Shown one piece after another: positions 60,948 through 64,000 of a stretch of DNA of 64,000 nucleotides. Every line of letters begins with the position of its first letter. The stretch's first letter is position 1. The notes under the pieces were generated by a model. The model was not told where the DNA came from. It saw only the letters and a list, made by a program, of their open reading frames with translations, and did no database searches. The stretch is taken from NCBI RefSeq assembly GCF_002925905.1, contig NZ_PRDB01000032.1:62001-126000 (forward strand), in the 5' to 3' direction. This stretch comes from Klebsiella michiganensis (GTDB lineage Bacteria; Pseudomonadota; Gammaproteobacteria; Enterobacterales; Enterobacteriaceae). A program made the position numbers and the translations under genes.

Positions 60948-61679
60948 ATGAACCGCAAACAATTCATCCAGAGCCGGGGGGCCACCTGTCGTAACTGGAC
61001 CTGGAGCTGGTCTTTTATCAACCATGACGACCAGCTGGTCATCTTCGGGGCGTGGGACGTTGAGCGTGACCAGGAGCGCGCTGTTATCCTGCGTGAAGAC
61101 TGGGAATACAACGCCAGACTCAGGAAAAACCCCGGCTACACCCAGGCGGTTGAGCATATCGGCTACATCCTCAGGGGATACGACCTGTACACCTTCAACA
61201 TGGTGCAGGCCGCCCGTACCGATGCGCCGGACGTCGCGGTCATTCAGGATTTCGAACGCCGGCTGGAAAAACGCTTTCTGAGAAAAGAGGGCGCCGTCTG
61301 GTACGCTGACTTTACTGCCAGTCCATATCCCGAAGAGCTGTCCGTCGCCGGCAGCTATATCGAGGGCGCCACAAAATCCATCACCATCAATGCGTATGAA
61401 CGCGACCCGGCCGCACGGCGGGCCTGTATCGCGTATCATGGTGCCGTCTGTCAGTGCTGCGGATTCGATTTTGAGAGAACCTGGGGTGAGCACGGGAAAG
61501 GATTTATCCACGTTCATCATATCCGGCCGCTGAGAACACTCGGACCTGACTATCAGATTGACCCGGTCAACGAGCTGGTCCCGTTGTGCCCGAACTGCCA
61601 TGCCATGATCCATCGGGGCAACGAGGCAAAGCCGTTGTCCGTTGAGGAATTACGCGCCATGATGAGGCCCTCCGGCTGA
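60948..61679 (+). CDS. HNH endonuclease-domain protein
   Basis: 243 residues. N-terminal part RGATCRNWTWSWSFINHDDQ and LVIFGAWDVE resembles the DNA-recognition part of McrA-like or ScoMcrA-type restriction proteins. The C-terminal part is a zinc-HNH: CQCCGFDF, FIHVHHIRPL, DPVNELVPLCPNCHAMIHR. A restriction or homing nuclease, or a defence gene, is likely. It follows the replicon and is not obviously cotranscribed with it. Confidence 0.8.
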   Translation: MNRKQFIQSRGATCRNWTWSWSFINHDDQLVIFGAWDVERDQERAVILREDWEYNARLRKNPGYTQAVEHIGYILRGYDLYTFNMVQAARTDAPDVAVIQDFERRLEKRFLRKEGAVWYADFTASPYPEELSVAGSYIEGATKSITINAYERDPAARRACIAYHGAVCQCCGFDFERTWGEHGKGFIHVHHIRPLRTLGPDYQIDPVNELVPLCPNCHAMIHRGNEAKPLSVEELRAMMRPSG

Positions 61680-61716
61680 ATGCCGGCATCTGAAATACTG
61701 TTAACCGGAGTTCTGC

Positions 61717-61998
61717 ATGCGCGTTGCCGAACATATCATCCTCGATGCCCTTACTCGCGGAGGATGCATCAAAACCTTCTGGCGCATATCGTCACGACAG
61801 GCCGCTGAATCGTCAGCGCGGATACCTGAGGGGTATATCCTGGAGTCGCCCGGTGAACGGGAAGATATCGTGCTCAGCCATGCCGATTTTCATGCGCTGG
61901 AGAAGCATCTGGAGCAGAAGGAAACCTGGGAGCAGGTGGTCGGTCTGACCTGTTTTGGTGGCGCAACCTGGCAGCTGAGACCGACTGTACAGAGCTGA
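61717..61998 (+). CDS. Small hypothetical protein after the HNH gene
   Basis: 93 residues, GGAG eight bases before the ATG. Contains ARIPEGYILESPGEREDIVLSHADFHALEKHL; soluble. It lies 37 bp after the HNH gene in the same direction. It could be an immunity or partner protein, but nothing in it proves that. Confidence 0.5.
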   Translation: MRVAEHIILDALTRGGCIKTFWRISSRQAAESSARIPEGYILESPGEREDIVLSHADFHALEKHLEQKETWEQVVGLTCFGGATWQLRPTVQS

Positions 61999-62051
61999 AC
62001 AACAGAGATTTAAGACCAGGGAATCAGTAAGACTGAAGGGAGGTACCTGTT

Positions 62052-62663
62052 ATGACGCTGACAGAAAAAACAGGCCATCTGGCATGGTGTGCACTGGTCG
62101 CGCTGGCACTGGCCAGACAGGAGCAGGGAGAGATCTCTCCCGCACAGGAAAATCTCTTTCTCACCCGCTGGCTCGCGGCAGCACTGAAGCAACGGCGATT
62201 CTCGCGCGATGTGGCACAGGATATCGGGTGGTTACTGAATCAGGGGCGTTTGCTGGGTGTGAGAGCAAAGCTGGCAGACAAACTGGACTATGTCTGGCGC
62301 TCCTGCAGCGGCGAGTTGACTGAACAGAACGACATGTTCCGGCTGACGTATGCGCTGGAAACAGCGAAAGACATGGGCTGGAATTACCGCGTAATGAGCG
62401 ACAGAGAATGGGCCGGGCGATATGCCTTGGTACTCAATCCTGGAGTAAACGGCGTTTATCTCTTACGGACAAACCTCGATGCCGCTTTTGACGACAATGG
62501 CCAGCAGACAAATCCGCTGACAGCACGTCTGACAGGGAGCGTAGCAGGGGTAATGAAGCTGTTAAGTCGCTGTGGCTGGCAGGCAGAGCCGGAGTGTAAT
62601 ATCTCCCTGTCCCATCAGTTTACGCTTATGGCCGGACAGGGAGTGCCAGGAAAGGGGGATTAG
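62052..62663 (+). CDS. DUF2913-like protein
   Basis: 203 residues, GGGAGG eight bases before the ATG. TGHLAWCALVALALARQEQGEISPAQENLFL is, as I recall, the start of DUF2913 proteins, common on enterobacterial plasmids and islands. Mostly helical and soluble. Function unknown. Its stop overlaps that of the Rpn remnant on the other strand. Confidence 0.6.
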   Translation: MTLTEKTGHLAWCALVALALARQEQGEISPAQENLFLTRWLAAALKQRRFSRDVAQDIGWLLNQGRLLGVRAKLADKLDYVWRSCSGELTEQNDMFRLTYALETAKDMGWNYRVMSDREWAGRYALVLNPGVNGVYLLRTNLDAAFDDNGQQTNPLTARLTGSVAGVMKLLSRCGWQAEPECNISLSHQFTLMAGQGVPGKGD

Positions 62664-62821
62664 TGGCGGATCTGCGCCAGGTCGTCTTCAGTCAGACCGG
62701 TCATTTTCATGACGGTATTGCGGTCAATGCCGTTCTGCAGCATGGTGCGGTCAATTTTCAGAGTGGCCTGACGCTCACCTTCTGAACGGCCTATTAGCGT
62801 GTGCTCCGGTGATTTGCACAT
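62660..62821 (-). pseudogene. C-terminal remnant of an Rpn-family (YhgA-like) nuclease gene
   Basis: The minus strand encodes GRSEGERQATLKIDRTML, then DRNTVMKMTGLTEDDLAQI and a stop: the typical end of Rpn recombination-promoting nucleases. The catalytic PD-(D/E)XK part is missing; only about 50 codons are left, so this is a fragment. Confidence 0.8.
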
Positions 62822-62847
62822 GCGCAAATTTTTCAGCCCAAAGGAGG

Positions 62848-63840
62848 CTAATCATCACGGGGATTACGTTCAAATCCCCTGCGCCCTCTTGCTGCCCATT
62901 CAGCATTGAGTACCACGTAACGCTCCCAGCGTTCACGCAGCTGTGCGAGCTTTAGCGGTACTTCTTTGGTGACAAAGGCTTCCGGTATTTCAAAGTCATC
63001 AAGATGCCCTTCCAGGTATACATGTACGCCTTCCAACACATCAATCAGAGTGATGTTGTTACTTTGTTGCCCTTCAAGAAGCGGCCCCTGCCAGCTATGC
63101 CAGAAGGCCTGATGGCGCAGACAGCTTTCGTCATTCGCGAGCCTCCATAAATCCATAAAGATTCCTCGTGCAACTTTGAACGGCTGTTCATCAAACTGTT
63201 CGATGAGAAAGAAATAACACGGGATCTTGAGCGCGTTAATACGCGCAATTTCAATTTCAGCATCACGGCGCAAGGCAATCAGATTGCTAAAGCGCGAGCG
63301 CATACAGGCAACAGGGTTCAATACCCTTACCTTTTCATTCATTTCAGGCATGCCGGGGCCGGTTGCTTCTACATAAAACGGGGCGGTATACAGGTAAAGC
63401 TTTTTCCCCTGAAAATCAGAACGGTCAAAGCCTCCGGGGCGGTCGATAATATCCACCACATTTGGCTCGTCAGGCGCATCCGGTACGGCAAATAAGCGTC
63501 CATCATCCCGTTTGATATCGTGTGTATCCTGATCGATAAGCATAAACTGCGCAAGGGATGGGGGCTGACCGTCTTTGTTCTCCCACGTCTTAACGTTGAG
63601 CGTTTTTGCTATAGCCGCAATATCATCTTTCCGGGCGCTGTAGTCGCAGTCAACAGATGTGGTGAGGCGCTCATCAGGCAATCTGTCGCCGTATTGTGCA
63701 TGATAATAGGATATCCAGTATTGCACAGCCTGACCGCCAACTGTGATAACGGCATGTTTGAACTGGTCAGCGTTGCAGATCAGCTGCTGATTTAGCAGGT
63801 ACATCTGCTCATAGGGGGGAATAACGTCTTGAACAGGCAT
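62848..63840 (-). CDS. AbiEii-like nucleotidyltransferase-fold protein
   Basis: 330 residues from the ATG at 63840. An ATG at 63879 would place the start inside a terminator hairpin and is rejected. AVITVGGQAVQYWISYYH and RLTTSVDCDY supply the GG(x)A and hDhDh pattern of minimal nucleotidyltransferases, as in type IV AbiEii toxins. The C-terminal half is helical. The gene upstream on the same strand is cut by the window. A toxin-antitoxin or phage-exclusion role is inferred. Confidence 0.6.
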   Translation of the reverse strand: MPVQDVIPPYEQMYLLNQQLICNADQFKHAVITVGGQAVQYWISYYHAQYGDRLPDERLTTSVDCDYSARKDDIAAIAKTLNVKTWENKDGQPPSLAQFMLIDQDTHDIKRDDGRLFAVPDAPDEPNVVDIIDRPGGFDRSDFQGKKLYLYTAPFYVEATGPGMPEMNEKVRVLNPVACMRSRFSNLIALRRDAEIEIARINALKIPCYFFLIEQFDEQPFKVARGIFMDLWRLANDESCLRHQAFWHSWQGPLLEGQQSNNITLIDVLEGVHVYLEGHLDDFEIPEAFVTKEVPLKLAQLRERWERYVVLNAEWAARGRRGFERNPRDD

Positions 63841-63841
63841 A

Positions 63842-63868
63842 AAAAAACCATCAGCGAATGATGGTTTA
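63842..63868 (-). terminator. Terminator between the AbiE-like genes
   Basis: Minus strand AACCATCAT-TCGC-TGATGGTT followed by TTTTTT, directly before the ATG at 63840. Attenuation between the two genes is possible. Confidence 0.75.
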
Positions 63869-63888
63869 TTGTGCCTCAAAGTCCAGGA

Positions 63889-64000
63889 TCAGGCAAAAGC
63901 GATAGTATGAGAGAATTTGCTGCTAGCTGACTTACTGAAGCGGCTTTTCACGGCAGGTTTGTAACCGGCACGACCACGCAAAACCTGCACCGCTACGGCT
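63889..64000 (-). CDS. C-terminal end of an upstream gene, possibly the AbiEi-like partner (partial)
   Basis: On the minus strand a frame is open from the window edge and ends at TGA (63891-63889): AVAVQVLRGRAGYKPAVKSR and a Ser/Lys-rich tail. Only 36 codons are visible. AbiEi-type or DUF6088 proteins precede AbiEii-like genes on similar plasmids; the visible part is too short to prove this. Confidence 0.4.
   Translation of the reverse strand, partial: AVAVQVLRGRAGYKPAVKSRFSKSASSKFSHTIAFA

Noticed and set aside
63841..63879. Start of the AbiEii-like protein at 63879
   Set aside because: The 13 extra codons run through a terminator hairpin and have no ribosome site; the ATG at 63840 gives the natural start.

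Overview
The window is a large part of an F-like conjugative, multi-function plasmid of an enterobacterium, most probably from the Klebsiella/Enterobacter group. The basis is an F-type transfer region in canonical order (traM-J-Y-A-L-E-K-B-P-V-C, trbI, traW-U, trbC, traN, trbE, traF-Q, trbB, traH-G, a traS-like gene, traD-I-X, finO). It runs directly into an IncFII-type replicon (copB, CopA antisense RNA, tap, repA1, oriR), and an F-type leading region (ParB-like protein, psiB, psiA, hok/sok) lies on the other side of oriT. Species and plasmid type are inferred from family resemblance; no search was possible.

Layout. 1-3309: distal leading region (ParB-like protein cut by the window edge, PsiB, PsiA, two small proteins), then the sok/mok leader of a hok/sok addiction locus. 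3310-16152: a 12.8-kb island inside that locus, between the mok leader and the hok start codon. It carries an ISNCY/IS1202-like transposase, a nickel/cobalt module (YgiW-like periplasmic protein, RcnA-like exporter, NreA/RcnR-like repressor, NreB-like MFS exporter), an uncharacterised operon (His-rich protein, methyltransferase-like, transglutaminase-like), chrB-chrA chromate resistance, a HupE-like/anchor/His-rich operon and relBE. 16166-22258: hok and the proximal leading region, with two nearly identical 0.58-kb repeats that can fold into long hairpins as single strands (candidate Frpo-type ssDNA promoters), a HigBA-like three-gene module, a DUF932 protein and small unknowns. Leading-region genes lie on the + strand. 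That is the orientation expected if the transferred strand is the template for early transcription in the recipient. 22259-23160: transglycosylase gene X and oriT. 23165-55609: transfer operon with FinP/FinO control. 55777-58212: finO-rep junction genes (PIN-like protein, DUF2726 protein, PLD-family nuclease). 58343-60110: replicon. 60948-64000: HNH nuclease, small unknowns, an Rpn remnant and an AbiE-like gene pair cut by the right edge.

How it works together. The plasmid replicates under CopA/CopB control and transfers through an F pilus and type IV secretion system repressed by FinOP. PsiB and probably other leading genes act early in recipients. RelBE, Hok and a HigBA-like system promote retention. 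The main points for follow-up are: the broken hok/sok locus now joined to relBE; a set of G-tract palindromes that appear to define a nickel/cobalt regulon including an operon of unknown function; the duplicated ssDNA-promoter-like repeats; and a family of small C-x20-C membrane proteins between traV and traC, one member of which looks frameshifted at a run of nine T.
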